Shown here in pieces: positions 34,641 through 46,317 of a stretch of DNA of 64,000 nucleotides. A program made the position numbers and the translations under genes. The DNA is from Conus ventricosus. Taxonomy: Eukaryota; Mollusca; Gastropoda; Neogastropoda; Conidae. The DNA is taken from contig CM031595.1 of the NCBI GenBank assembly GCA_018398815.1, positions 131,435,333-131,499,332 on the forward strand, in the 5' to 3' direction. The first letter of the stretch is position 1; the number at the start of each line of letters is the position of its first letter. The notes under the pieces were generated by a model. The model made no database searches. It was given only the letters and a program-made list of their open reading frames with translations, and had not been told where the DNA came from.

Positions 34641-36790
34641 AAACATACGACATTATCACAGCCTTTCTGTCTGAAGAGTATAAAATATGACAGCACCATA
34701 ACAGGCTTTCAAAGAGTGAGAAAAACAAAGATGCTGCTGCCACAGGCTTTTTGTTAAAAAGGAAATGCCCAAAACATGACACTGTCACAGGTTTTCTGTT
34801 GGAAAAGCATAGACCTGACTATCACAGCCTTTCCATGACAATGCAGAAATATCGGACTTTCTGCGAGAAAAGCTATCATGCATCACAGATCAGAACCAAG
34901 GAGGGACAATGTGTGACTGCACTGTGCAAGACATTTTGTATCATGGTTTAGAACAGTGGTCAGGCGATGTGTGATCTTGTTGTGGATGCCATGAACGTAT
35001 GGCAGATCAGAACAAAGGCTGGGGAATGTTTGACCGCCCTGTGAAAGCCGAAACATTCTGTACAATGACAATTCAGGGCAGCAGTCGGGCGACATGTGAT
35101 CTTATTGTGGATGCCATGAACATTCTGCAGTAGAGCAGATCATAATAAAGCAAGGCAATGTGTGACTGTATTGTGAAGATCATTTTATATTCTGCATGAT
35201 GGGGTCAGGACAGAGGCTGGGAAATGTTGATGTTATGGAAAGAACATACATATCCTGTAGCAGGACAGTGGCGGGGCAAGCGTGAACTTATTGTAAAGGC
35301 CATGCATATCCTGTAGCAGGACAGTTACGGCAGACGTGTTTACCCCAAATTTGTGCACCTGTAATATCTCGGACGAAAATCTGTAATTTGGAGGGAAAAA
35401 AACAACCCTGTAATCTTCACTATGGTAATACTTTCGCAACTTTTGAAGATTTGGAAGAGTCGGCTGTTGGCGTGCAAGACCGCTTCATCGCCATCTTTGA
35501 CGAGGTAAAAGACACAAGACACTGGGAAAAGACTGGGAAATGTCTTCTGACTGAAACGGTAGCAGACGAAACTTCACGTTGAACAATTTTCTTTCTGATT
35601 TTTTCCCTGTAATTCATTTTTTTTTCGGAGGGGGAGGGGCCGTAATTTGGATTTTTTTCCCGTAAAAATTACAGCAAAATCGTAAGGGTACACAGGTCTG
35701 GACTTACGGCCATACACAATCTGTAGCATCACGTATTGGGACATAGGCGTATCGAACGTGATCTTATTGCCATGAACATACACATCCTGTAGCAGGGTAG
35801 TGGGTGGGCCAACATGCCACCTTACTGTTAAGACCACACACATTATGTGGCATGATAGACGGGTGGCCATACATGTGTGATAGTACTGTTAAGGCCATAC
35901 ACAGCAGGCAGCATGACTGATCAAGACAATATGGCCAGTCAGTATGTGACCTTACTGCGAAGGCTACACACATCAGTAGTTTGAAGGCCGTACCAGTACT
36001 GTGGAATGACAAATTAAGGCAGTGGTCGGTAGAGATGTGACATTGTGAAGGCCATACATATTGGGCAGCGCATGACGGGTGAAGACAGTGGCTGGTCGAT
36101 ATGCGTCACTGAAGGACAAACATATCGGGCAACATGACGGATCGAGACAATGGCTGCTCGAAATGTGACTGTACTGTAAAGGCTGTACACATAGGCAACA
36201 TGACAGATTGAGCCCATGGCTGCTCGAAATGTGACTGTATGGTAAAGGCTGTACACGTAGGCAACATGACATATCGAGACAATGGCTGGTCGATATGTGA
36301 CTATTGAAAAGGTCATACACATAAGCAACATGACCGATCAAGACGATGGCAGCTTGAAATGTGACTGTACGGTAAAGGCTGTACACAGAAGCAACATAAA
36401 TCAAGACAATAGCCAGTCGTTATGCAACTATTTAAAAGGCCTTACACATAAGCAAGATGGCAGATCAAGACAATGGCCGGTCGATATGCGACTGTATTGT
36501 AAAAGCCATACACAAAGGCAACATGGCCGATCAAGACGCTGGCATGTCTATAGGACCTTTCTGTGAAGTCCATACACATCGGACAACACGACAGATCGAG
36601 ACAATGGCTGGTCGATAAGTGACCTCACCGTGAAGGTCATACACATCCTGCAGCACAACAGAACATGGCAGTGGTTGGGCAATGTGTGATCTTACACGTT
36701 CTCCGGCAGTCAGGACAGTGGCCGAACAATCTGTGACTGTACCGTGAACATCTTACACATTCTGTAGTGTGACAAGTCCAACGCATGGGA
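34640..36790 (+). repeat. Degenerate tandem array, unit about 66 bp
   Basis: Recurrent words TGTGACTGTACTGTAAAGGC, GGCAACATGAC and ATCGAGACAATGGCTGGTCG. Clear spacings of 66 bases occur between 36152, 36218 and 36284. Elsewhere units are 50-70 bp and heavily diverged. The array is interrupted at about 35335-35720. Confidence 0.8.
35335..35720 (+). other. Insertion interrupting the 66-bp array
   Basis: This segment lacks the array words. It has AATTTGTGCACCTGTAAT near its left end and CGTAATTTGG with CCCGTAAAAATTACAG near its right end. A minus-strand frame reads MAMKRSCTPTADSSKSSKVA. Perhaps a remnant of a transposon, but I cannot name it. Confidence 0.3.
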
Positions 36791-37124
36791 GGGAACACAA
36801 ACTAGCATTGGTCTAATATCACTTATGGTGAAAAGACATAAGAACGAACAAACTAACATACCTGACGACGCTTCAAAAACTTGCAGGTGTGGACTAAACT
36901 GCCCACCCATCAACATAGGCCGGATATTTTTCCCAGTCTTAGCTGAAAACGCCCGGCCACTCCCTCCTCCAATCTTCCATCTCTCCCTTTTGCCAAACTA
37001 GAGCCGAAATTGATTTGGAATGAACGACTCTGCAGATGACGTGGATCATTGCCGCAGAGCCATTGTTAGCAAATCCACGCTCCATCAATAGCTCGGTCAA
37101 CGACACTTCGTGCAACTGGGTGGG

Positions 37125-37388
37125 AATCAGTCAGCCTGCTTACTCTGCACTGTGCCAAAAACAATGATGGATAGTAACAGTGGATTATCATTTATTATTG
37201 TCATGACAGTGGAAATCAGTCAGCCTGCTTAACCTGCAGCGAGCCAACAACAATGACTGATAGTAATTGTGGATTATCATTGTTAATGTCATGACAGTGG
37301 AAATCAGTCAGCCTACACTGAGCCAACAACAAAGATGGATAGTAACAGTGGATTATCATCTATTTTTACTGTCACGACAGTAGGTAGT
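37125..37388 (+). repeat. Three-unit tandem repeat of about 88 bp
   Basis: AATCAGTCAGCCTGCTTA-like starts at 37125, 37214 and 37302 (spacings 89 and 88), each followed by ACAATGA(T/C)(G/T)GATAGTAA and GTGGATTATCAT. Confidence 0.92.
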
Positions 37389-39417
37389 GGGGTTGGCGCT
37401 ATGGACCACTCTGGCGGTCAAGGATCTCCACAGCCCTATATCCCTGTTCATGTTGAACAGGTTTTTTATTTATTTTTTTATTGTTTAACAGGGCTGAGGT
37501 ATTGCAGTACAGATTTTCATGTTGCCCACCCTCGATTCCTTTGGTCCATTTTGGCAACGTCCACCTTTCACAACACCCTGTAAAATGGCTTGGACAAGGA
37601 GGCATGGCAAAATATGTCCAATTAAAAAATGCCAGAGCTTGTGCCGCAGCACGATGTACATGCAGACACCAGCATTAACCTGTGCTCTGCACAGACGACA
37701 AAGCTGAACGAACGAAGCTCGGTTCTTTCTCCATGGAAGAAAAAACTCCCTTCAAATAATTTGGGCACTACATTCTTCCTGTATCCCCCTCTCCTTTCCC
37801 TGGCCCCCTTTATCTCCTGTATTAACTCCTATATTCAGATTGTATAGTGTTTGGTCCTATGCAAACTGTAGTCTTTGGTCTATGTACAAATTGTATTGTC
37901 TTTGGTCCCACGTTCACTCACTATCCCTCACCCGCCCCCCCCCCCCCCCCCCCCCCTTCTCGCTCCACAACGGGCCAGCTGCTCGTCGCGCCAGTGTCAG
38001 CACAGTGTGCATCACAAGCAGATTGAATGTGTGCGTGGCCGGCTTCTGGAGAGCACAGCTCATCATAAACGACACACAGTCACACTACCAATCAATGTCG
38101 TCGGCATAGCGGTTTGTCTAATTAACTTTCGCTAATTACGATAACTTGGGGGAGAGAGAGTTTTTGGTTTGAGAAGTTCAATTCTGACTGAAGTTGGGTT
38201 CCAAAGTTCAAGCGTACGTAACTGCAGGCCAATGTGCAGAATGATTCCGTCATTTCTTTTCTCCAACGCCTGTTTTTTAAAGCTTTATGTGGATTTTTGT
38301 TATGTATTTGTTTTCAGTGTGTTTTGTTTTGTTTTTTGTTAGGGGTAAGGGTTGTCTATTGTCAGTCTAGCTCTTGCATCTATAGACAAGGATGGATATC
38401 ACCAGCGACTCGAGTTTTCTCTCCACGGAATGGCAATTGACCTGGTTTTCTGCACGAGATTCAGTCTTGGCAAAAACGCCCTAGACAGTCCTTGGCTTGA
38501 CCTTCAATGATACTGTCCAGAACCAAATGTTTTTGAAGTGATCCACATTCTTCCACTGTCTGTCCGTTCAGCATCGTGCTGGTTTCCAGCTGTTGCCTGA
38601 AACTCCTGGTTTCGCTTTTCTTCAAGTGGACTACAATTCCATATGGGCTAGATACTTCCTACAGTTTGGTGCCGATGCTTTTTGTTTGTTCGTTTTTTAC
38701 CCTGCCTCACAGTTGGTTCAAGTTATCAGCAAAACACAGTCTGCACAAAGGCCTTCCTCAAATGGATACGAAATCGTTGAAGTCCTAATCATTTACAGCT
38801 TTATATTTTTCACACAGATGCTGAAACAGCACACACGGGAGGCGGCACACTCTCACAGTTGTTTGGAGATCATCTCCAGTGTTGTCATTCTCTAAAATAC
38901 ATGTTTGGAACCGTTTGCGAAACCATGCAAATTCAAAGATACGACATAATGAGCAAAGAAATGGAAAGGCCGGCACAGACTCCAAGCAGACACCATACTC
39001 TGAACTCACAGGTATGGACAAAATCTGACCATTCTATGACTATACGCGTCCGCAGAGGGCAATAACGCTGATACAAATCCTCTTATACATTATGACCGAC
39101 AAGAAAGGCGTGATTGTCGCCCATTAGAATACTGTATGAAAGGAAATGGAGGAGGAAGTGAAGACAACGAATTCAATCGCAAACTATCCGACTTCAATTC
39201 CTTAAAGTAAATCAGACAGCGATTCAAAGAGCATATTCCTGGGGTGGGTGGGTGGAGAGGAGACTCGTCCGCCAAATATTGTAGACTATGTAGATTCTGA
39301 GTGCCTGCTTCATCCGTCCACCCTCCCAAAAGAATGTTCCAGTTTTTTGGCAAGTGTTACTTTATTAGTTTAACAAACAAAAAATGCCTAGCTGCTATCC
39401 CCACCTCTGCAAAGGGA
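37389..39417 (+). other. Intergenic, no gene seen
   Basis: Single-copy sequence with a 22-base poly-C run at 37935-37956. Short open frames on both strands show no domain, codon bias or splice context. Confidence 0.6.
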
Positions 39418-39492
39418 GAGACAGCCCTAATATGGCCCTTTGCGGCCCTGATATGGCCCTTTGGACTACAAGCAACATTTTATCTTTCTATC
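39418..39492 (+). mobile_element. I/Nimb-like LINE 3' tail fragment
   Basis: GACAGCCCTAATATGGCCC, a partly duplicated GCGGCCCTGATATGGCCC and ACTACAAGCAACATTTTATC reproduce the tail of the LINE at 4868-4930. Only the last ~70 bases are present. Confidence 0.75.
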
Positions 39493-40075
39493 CCCACCCC
39501 TACCCTCCACTAGACGGTTCTTTCTTGACACAGCAGTCCTACTGATAGAAACCGGATCCCAACCCACTCCTGCCTGTCCCCGCTCCGGTCCTGGACAAAG
39601 TGACCCACCTCCGGGCCTGCGTTTTAGGCTTGGATAAACAATTTAGCATATTCCGTGCAAAGAAGCCCGTTCACACTGGCCTCAGAGCGACGAGACTGAT
39701 GTCCAAAAAGAAAGTGCGGAGGTTTGCCCCAGTGGGGGCACGGTGGGACTCGGGGCAGGAGGAGGGGAGCGTTCCAAAAATGCCGTCATAGCCAGCCAAA
39801 AGGGACGGGGAGATGGTGGGGTATGGGCGTGCCTGTGTCCAGAAACGCCGGAATCCCTCCCTCCCTCGTGCTGTCCTGTGGGGGTTTGCTGACGCTGAAT
39901 TGAAAATTTGTTATTTTTGCTGGCTGTCGTTGGTAAAGAGGACATGTTAGGCCGAGTTCCCTCCCTTAGCCCGTACTCTCCTAGGATTTATCCCCCCCCC
40001 CCCCCCCCCCCCGTCTGCCGTCACACTACCTAAATGTGGGTGCGGACACTGCGTGCTGTCTGACCTTACCTGTAG
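39493..40075 (+). other. Upstream flank or 5' intron of gene copy 2
   Basis: GC-richer than the intergenic region, with a 21-base poly-C run at 39992-40012. Ends at an acceptor CTTACCTGTAG at 40075, so a 5' exon should exist upstream but was not identified. Confidence 0.5.
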
Positions 40076-40083
40076 GGCGGGGG

Positions 40084-40254
40084 ATGGAGCTGCAGACGCT
40101 GAGGGAGGCCAGTGAGAAGGCGGTGGCGTTCTTCGCCCGTCAGCTGGATGACGAGGGTCGCCTGAAGAACCAGGAGGTGGTGGGGGAACTGGGCGCCGTC
40201 TACAAACTGCCCCTGCTGCTCGTCCTCACTGGGAACGGTCGTCTGGCACACAAG
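40084..40254 (+). CDS. Gene copy 2, exon 1
   Basis: 57 codons, MELQTLREASEKAVAFF to GNGRLAHK, donor AAG/GTGAGC. The frame is open back to the acceptor at 40075 (residues before Met are GRG). Compared with exon 1 of copy 1 the changes are mostly conservative or synonymous. Confidence 0.88.
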
Positions 40255-40322
40255 GTGAGCAAAAAAAAAAAGTGATCAAAAGGTATCGTGTGATGAACAA
40301 GAACAAGCCCCCCCCCCCCCAC

Positions 40323-40361
<39 letters not shown>

Positions 40362-41934
40362 AACTCGCGTGCGCACAAACCACCACACGCACGCGCGCGC
40401 TCGCACACGCACACACAGAGAATGCACGCACAAGCATCTCCGCACGCACACACACACACACACACGTACGCATGCACGCACGCGCCTACACACACACACA
40501 CACACACCACGCACGCACGCACCACACACACATGCGCGCACGTACACACGCCAATATCCTTCGCACCAAATGTATTAGGCATAGGGCTATTGCAGGCCCT
40601 ATGTGATTCAGTATCCAGGAAAAAAAAAAACAAATGCAAGAGAGGGATTTGGGATTGATAAGAGATGCCCCCAAATTCCGGACCTTCCCGCCCCGGACCC
40701 ATTCCGTAAAAATAATAAAACTGAAAACAAATAAAATAAATCGGAAGGCGCCTCGAAAAACACATTCCGAGTAAAATACCATCGCCATAGAAATACAAAG
40801 TTTTGTCGAAAATATAATGGACCTTGGCACCGTTTGAATACCTCTCTCCTCCCTTCCCAACCTCTCAGACGAAGCGACCCACTCGTATCAGAGATTTTGT
40901 CCCGGCGAGGCTCTCTGTATACCAGTGTGTGCGTGTGCGAGTGTGCATGTATCTGTACGTGAGTACGCGCGCGCGTGTGCATGAGTGTGTATGCATGTGT
41001 GCGCGCGCGCGCGCACGTGTGTGTGTGTGTGTGTGTTTGCAAGCGCACCAGCGTGTGCGCGTTTTTATGAAGTGTGTGTGTGGTGTTTGTGCGTGTTCTG
41101 CAAGCGCGCCAGCGTGTGCGCATTGTGAAATAACCTTTCATTACCTCTCCATAGACACCACAAAATCAATGTCTCGACCGCCAGCTAATAACCCACTGCA
41201 CTCTTACCCGCCCACTCCCCTTTCATATAATTTATATATTGTCCAGGTGCTCAACGACATCGTAGCCCGCTTCATGCAGGAGGACGGCGACTTTCTCTCG
41301 TACCCGGACAGAACGGGGAACGGTCGGAAATCGGACAACCAGGAGCAGACCGAGTACTGGTCGTACATGAACGCCTGGGTAGCCATGGCGGCGCACAGAC
41401 TGGGCAGGTATGGCGGAACCGTCCTGCGTTTGTCTTCCTGCTTCTTTCTGGTGGTGAGCGGGAGAAGGAGAGTTGGAGAATGACTTTCCGATGATAAGAC
41501 TTCATTCAAAGGGGGGTAAATATGAAAGGAAACGAGCTGAATCAGAGACTTGAGTTCCCTCAGCTTTCTGTTTGATTTCCCCCTCTCCCTCACATTTTGT
41601 ACATGTCAGGGTAAGTTACTACTATTCGGCGTTTCCTTATCGCTATTCCACGAGTCGGAAGCGGTGGTCAAAAATGCCACGTAGCTTGTCAGAGAACGCC
41701 ATTCGATCGGTCAGACTGGGCGCCTGCCCGTCGCCGTCCCATGAGTCTGACGCAGTGGTTGAAAATGCCAAGTAGCATCGTTTAAAAGTGATAGGCGCTT
41801 GTCACTTTTCCAATTGTTCAACAAAGGGTGCAAAACTGACTTTCCTTGCGTAAGCATTATTTCCCAGGTAGTCTGTTGATGGCTCGTATCCGACATTCAC
41901 AGCACCATACAGATTTGACTTGCATTTTCATCAT

Positions 41935-41975
<41 letters not shown>

Positions 41976-44043
41976 ATTCTCGCTTTTTCATGTTGCCGAC
42001 TCACTAGACTGGACTCTCAGATAAGGTCTTTATATTGGACAGAATTTGTATAGTAGATCCATTTTTAACTCCAGTCATGATTTTGTTCACGTTGCATGCT
42101 TTTTCTCAAAAAGTACTCATTCACATTTGACACATTCTTTATAAAAAAAATTAAAAAAATTAGTTACATTCACGTTATTCACGAATTCACCACCGCTCAA
42201 ACCTACTGTACGTCACATCTGCTTTTTCATCCATGTTGCCTTTCTTTTCTGACATGAAAAATCACATTTCCTGGGAACTAATCATGAATGACCCCCGTCT
42301 CCGGTGGATTTTCAGATTTGACATCTCCTACCCTGCCTGGGAATTCCTGAAACAGTTCTACAATCCAGTTGTGGGGGGCTTTGGCACGAGCGGACGCTAT
42401 GACGTCAAACCCACCATGGATGACGGGATGGTGATGTGGAGCGGGGGAAGCAGATATGACGTTGGAATTTTTATGACGTCACACCTCGCCCTGATGGCTC
42501 TCTTCATGGGGGGTAGGTGGGCCATCCTTGCATATTTCCCTCATGTCATGACAAGGTTAGCCTTTTTTTTTTTGTTTCTGCTCTACTCTCTGTCCTGTTT
42601 CACAATGTTCAAGACCGAAAGGCATCGGTCAAATTTTTCGGGTTTTTTTTTTTTTTTCGCACTGAGCTATGTTTGTTATCCGCATGTGCCTGTTTTGGGC
42701 ATATGAACCAGCCTGGAACTCATTTTTGTAGACATTTCCTCGTTTCTTCTGAGGGCCTAATATCTATATTTGTGCCCGCCGAACTGGAGACATGAACAGG
42801 AATGGTTTAGAATTGTTGTGCCCACGCTTTTCTTGTTATTCACAATTTGTTTTCTCCGCAATTGTTGTGCCCACGCTCTCCTTGCTATTCACCATTTGCT
42901 TCTCCTGTCTGACTTAAGATCCATTTTCCCTCGGTTTGCACAACCTGCAACTGATCAGCCAACGAAGTTTGCACAACCTGCAGACTGATCAGCCAACGAA
43001 GTTGCACAACCTGCAGACTGATCAGCCAACGAAGGTTTGCACAACTGCAGACTGACAGCCAACGAAGTTTGCACAACCTCAGACGATCAGCCAACGAAGG
43101 TTTGCACAACCTGCAGACTGATCAGCCAACGAGGTTTGCACAACCTGCAACTGATCAGCCAACGAAGGTTTGCACAACCTGCAGACTGATCAGCCAACGA
43201 AGGTTTGCACAACCTGCAGACTGATCACCAACGAAGTAAACAAGCAAACAATAGTAAACAAAAGGACAGATAATGAAAATAATGACGAGAAACGAGGGTC
43301 TGAACCAGCGTCTTGAAAAAAAAACAAAAACGGAACCATTCGTTGGCAAAATTTTGTGTGCCCATCGGGGGGGGGGGGCGCTATTCTTTCACTATTAAGC
43401 GCAGTCACACACACATAATACTCGGGACAGAGATTCGAGCAAGCTTTTCAGCAAGTGTGTGTGTGCATGTTGGTCCGCACCAAAACGTGCCCAATGCCTA
43501 CGACATAGCCTACTTTATAATTAAAGACACCTGTGTGGGAACAGACGAGCAAAGCCATACTGTGATCTTGTGTTTCATTAAGTTTTAATCCTGAATGATG
43601 TGTTATTAGTTTGGAGTCCAAGGTATACAAACCGCTGCCACATCTCAGATTCCTGGGCACCGTGGTTACAAAACATCTAAAAGAATTTAAGCGACCCATT
43701 GCGAGTGTTACGGACTCTGTATAACGCCCAACATAGCAATAATCAGGAACAAACAAGGGAGCTAATTTTCACTCTAATTATAAAACCCACGCCCTTTGTC
43801 GAGTTATTTACCTTGTTTATAACCCCAGCCCGGACGTCGCGTTTTACCCGCGTCTGTTGGTTGGGTTGTAAGTTCGACTGATTTGCTCTCATCTTCTGTG
43901 CCATTCCGCTGGCATTACCCCCACGTCACTCATTCCGGCCCCACGGCGCCACCATGTCCGTCCAGCCATAATCCCAATTAACTCGCCGATACCACCATCA
44001 CCTTTTCTGAACCGGATGTGGTGTTGTGTGTGTGGTGTGTGTG

Positions 44044-44078
<35 letters not shown>

Positions 44079-44447
44079 CGCGCGCGCGATGATGATGACG
44101 ACGATGATTCAAAAGGAGGACGTGAACACAACGACCAAAGAGGACCACGGAAAGTTTTATGCGAGGAAACGGGTTAGGCCTATAAACCTCGTACACACAG
44201 AGATCCACACTTGTCTGCCACAGACCTGGAGAAGGCGAAGAGCAGCGGTGAGCTGCTGGTGAGGATGGTGGACCAACAGCCAGCTCTGGACCAGTATTTC
44301 CTGCTGCACGTCAACGGAAGACGGGCCAGCTGGTGTCTGAGGGACCGAAGGAACGTCGGCTTTACTATCGACTGATGAGAAACGAGCCTAAGGTAGGTGA
44401 CTTACACACACACACACGCACACACAACACACGCTTGCACGCGTGCG

Positions 44448-44480
<33 letters not shown>

Positions 44481-44822
44481 CCACACACACCACACAAACA
44501 CACACACACACACGAAGAAGCCACTAGACAGGCGTTTCAAATGGTTCTATCCTCAATACAGACCTAAGCGGCTGCCCTCTCCAAGAGCACGCGTTCATGT
44601 TTACACTTTGACGCCTACATGTTTATCCTGCCCCCTCCCCTCCCCCTCTCACCTCGTCCTTTCCCTCCTTTGTTTCTAATGTCCATCTCTGCTAAATCTG
44701 TCCTAGTCACTGACTAAATTACTAACGGAAGAACAGTTTCCTGGATTTGTTTTCCCTCAAAATTTTTATGTTAATGTGTTTCATCTTCCAAGAGAGAAAA
44801 AAAGCGAGAGAGGAGACAGACA

Positions 44823-44878
<56 letters not shown>

Positions 44879-46317
44879 GAGGGGAAGAGACAGACAGACA
44901 CTATACAGATGTTTTCGACTTGGCAAATAAAAAAAAAAAATCAGACGCTGGAAACTGATCGGGGAGAATAATCACACGGGTAGGTATAGCAACTTGTTCT
45001 CAAATCATTACTACTGTCGAAAGTGTACCCACGGATTAATGTCTCCAAGGCCTCCCGATTCCCAGGTAACTGTTAGGAATACATCCATCGATTTTGTCTG
45101 TCATACCCCCCCCCCCCCACTCCCGTACCCCCCCCCCCCCCCCCCAAAAAAAAGTCATAGCTAATTATGCAACATTAAGGAAATGGTGGTTTTGGTATCG
45201 CTAATGTGAAGACATAGAATGCAACCTGTGAAAATAGCATTGATTATACGAAAAGGGACACACACGATGTCGCGGATGGAAAAGAATACTGCATTCTTTG
45301 TGTCCCAACATAGATTAGTTAGATGAAAATGGGCCAGCATGTATTCTGGGGAAAAAAAAGTATTTCAAGCGTAATAAACACTCCATGTAGCCTACAGGTG
45401 TGTTCAATCAGAATCCGAAAGTCTATTACTTAAAGAAAAAAAAAAGGTTGTACTCACGTAAATATATATCCCCGTGCTACAATAAATGGGCTGATGAACT
45501 AAAAAATCATATTTACATATGATCGAAGGCAACGGCAAGATTTTTTCGTTCGATATTTTGATGAAGGGAGATTATCGAAGAGGACTGGGTTTGAAGTGAA
45601 TGTTCTGTCATGACACTTGAATGCAATCAATGTTCAGACAAGAAGAGCAAATTCAAATAAATAAATAAAATAAAAATAAAAATGAAGAAATCTATTCGAA
45701 GAAACTACAGCGTTATGTCGAGATAGGATGAAATGGTTTCGTTGTAATTATTATATTCTCAGTTCCGTTTTAGGTTTAGCATCTCTTTTGTTCCCCCACG
45801 TTCGTTGTGAAGCAGTGTAGTTTTAAGAAAAAATCAGCGTGCACGCGCGCATGTGTGTGTATGTGTGTGTGTTCCCGCGCATGCGTGCATATGCGTGTGG
45901 CTCTGTGTGTGTGGGGGTGGGTGGGGTGTGTGCGTGCGTCTGTCTGTTTCCCAGGAGCTCTTCTACCAGCTGGGCTACCCCGTGTACTTTCTCCACCACC
46001 TGTACCGGGTCACCAGGCAGGCGAAGTACCTCCGCAGCGCGGAGAAGATCCTGGACTTCTTGCTGACCTGCCACGAAGGCTTCTACACCCACTTCCTCAA
46101 CCACAAGGTGGCCTGGGGGGCGGGGCTCGTGGCCCTGGCTACAGGAAAGCACCAGTACCGCGAGATGTGCGCCAGATGCGTCCGCCACCTGCTCTCGCTG
46201 CAAACGAGCGAGGGCGACATGCTGCGAGACCTGGGCACCCAACCTGGCCTGGACCAGACGGCGGAGATTCCGGTCTGGTTCTGCGAGCTGGCCAACACCA
46301 TGGACGGACCGCTGTAG
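40084..46317 (+). CDS. Gene copy 2: tandem paralogue of the alpha/alpha-toroid-like gene, exon 4 frameshifted
   Basis: Five exons: 40084-40254, 41247-41407, 42316-42512, 44224-44392 and 45955-46317. Exons 1-3 match copy 1 exactly in length and phase. Exon 4 is 169 bp instead of 170, so the spliced frame meets TGA at 44373-44375; without that loss the product would be about 353 residues. The other four exons are open and all motifs are kept, including AYMNAWVAMAAHRLGR, VVGGFGTSGRYD, DGMVMWSGG and FLNHKVAWGAGLVALATG. Third codon positions are much richer in G/C than in copy 1. Introns are 0.9-1.7 kb. Either a young pseudogene, a divergent functional gene with an assembly error, or a gene with a short product. 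Confidence 0.8.
40255..41246 (+). other. Intron 1 of gene copy 2 (992 bp)
   Basis: GTGAGC to TTGTCCAG. Contains a poly-C run at 40310-40320, a CA/CG-rich microsatellite at 40320-40555 and a TG/CG-rich one at 40925-41125. The long His/Thr and Cys/Val frames over these are artefacts of the repeats. Confidence 0.85.
41247..41407 (+). CDS. Gene copy 2, exon 2
   Basis: 161 bp, VLNDIVARFMQEDGDFLSYP to AAHRLG plus AG. Acceptor TTGTCCAG, donor CAG/GTATGG. The middle (NGRKSDNQEQTEYWS) is the least conserved part relative to copy 1. Confidence 0.9.
41408..42315 (+). other. Intron 2 of gene copy 2 (908 bp)
   Basis: GTATGG to TTTTCAG, with a CT run at 41938-41970. It includes two related words, CCACGAGTC(G/T)GA and CCATGAGTCTGA (41648 and 41740), with no known role. 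Confidence 0.8.
42316..42512 (+). CDS. Gene copy 2, exon 3
   Basis: 197 bp, FDISYPAWEFLKQFYNP, VVGGFGTSGRYD, DGMVMWSGGSRYDVGIF and ending MALFMG plus one base. Donor G/GTAGGT. The glycine- and tryptophan-containing core is unchanged from copy 1. Confidence 0.9.
42513..44223 (+). other. Intron 3 of gene copy 2 (1.7 kb)
   Basis: GTAGGT to CTGCCACAG. Holds the ~33-35-bp tandem array at 42935-43235, a poly-G run near 43368-43377 and a TG/CG microsatellite at 44024-44088. Otherwise unremarkable. Confidence 0.8.
42935..43235 (+). repeat. Tandem repeat, unit about 33-35 bp
   Basis: About nine units of ACTGATCAGCCAACGAAG followed by TTTGCACAACCTGCAG, with one-base indels between units. Confidence 0.95.
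44224..44392 (+). pseudogene. Gene copy 2, exon 4 with a 1-bp deletion
   Basis: Begins as copy 1 (LEKAKSSGELLVRMVDQQ, DQYFLLHV) in frame, then loses one base within GTCAACGGAAGACGG near 44311-44324. After that the original frame continues as SEGPKERRLYYRLMRNEPK to donor AAG/GTAGGT. Read straight through, the upstream frame stops at TGA 44373-44375. The downstream residues remain conserved, which suggests a very recent loss or a base-calling error. Confidence 0.85.
44393..45954 (+). other. Intron 4 of gene copy 2 (1.6 kb)
   Basis: GTAGGT to TTTCCCAG. Contains CA repeats at 44405-44515, GA repeats at 44816-44876, poly-C at about 45107-45145 and a TG-rich run just before the acceptor at 45850-45940. 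No gene. Confidence 0.85.
45955..46317 (+). CDS. Gene copy 2, exon 5 (terminal)
   Basis: 120 codons and TAG 46315-46317. Reads ELFYQLGYPVYFLHHLYR, AEKILDFLLTCHEGFYTHF, NHKVAWGAGLVALATGKHQY, HLLSLQTSEGDMLRDLG and DQTAEIPVWFCELANTMDG. Strongly GC-rich at third positions. Nucleotide identity with copy 1 exon 5 is visibly lower than for exon 4. Confidence 0.9.
   Translation, partial: ELFYQLGYPVYFLHHLYRVTRQAKYLRSAEKILDFLLTCHEGFYTHFLNHKVAWGAGLVALATGKHQYREMCARCVRHLLSLQTSEGDMLRDLGTQPGLDQTAEIPVWFCELANTMDGPL

Noticed and set aside
40272..40658. His/Thr-rich and Cys/Val-rich frames on both strands
   Set aside because: They are translations of CA/TG microsatellites inside intron 1 of gene copy 2. The same applies to frames at 48030-48384 and 51019-51321.
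42935..43235. CRISPR-like array
   Set aside because: Units are contiguous tandem repeats without unique spacers, and the window is eukaryotic. The same holds for 32690-33345 and 62190-63100.
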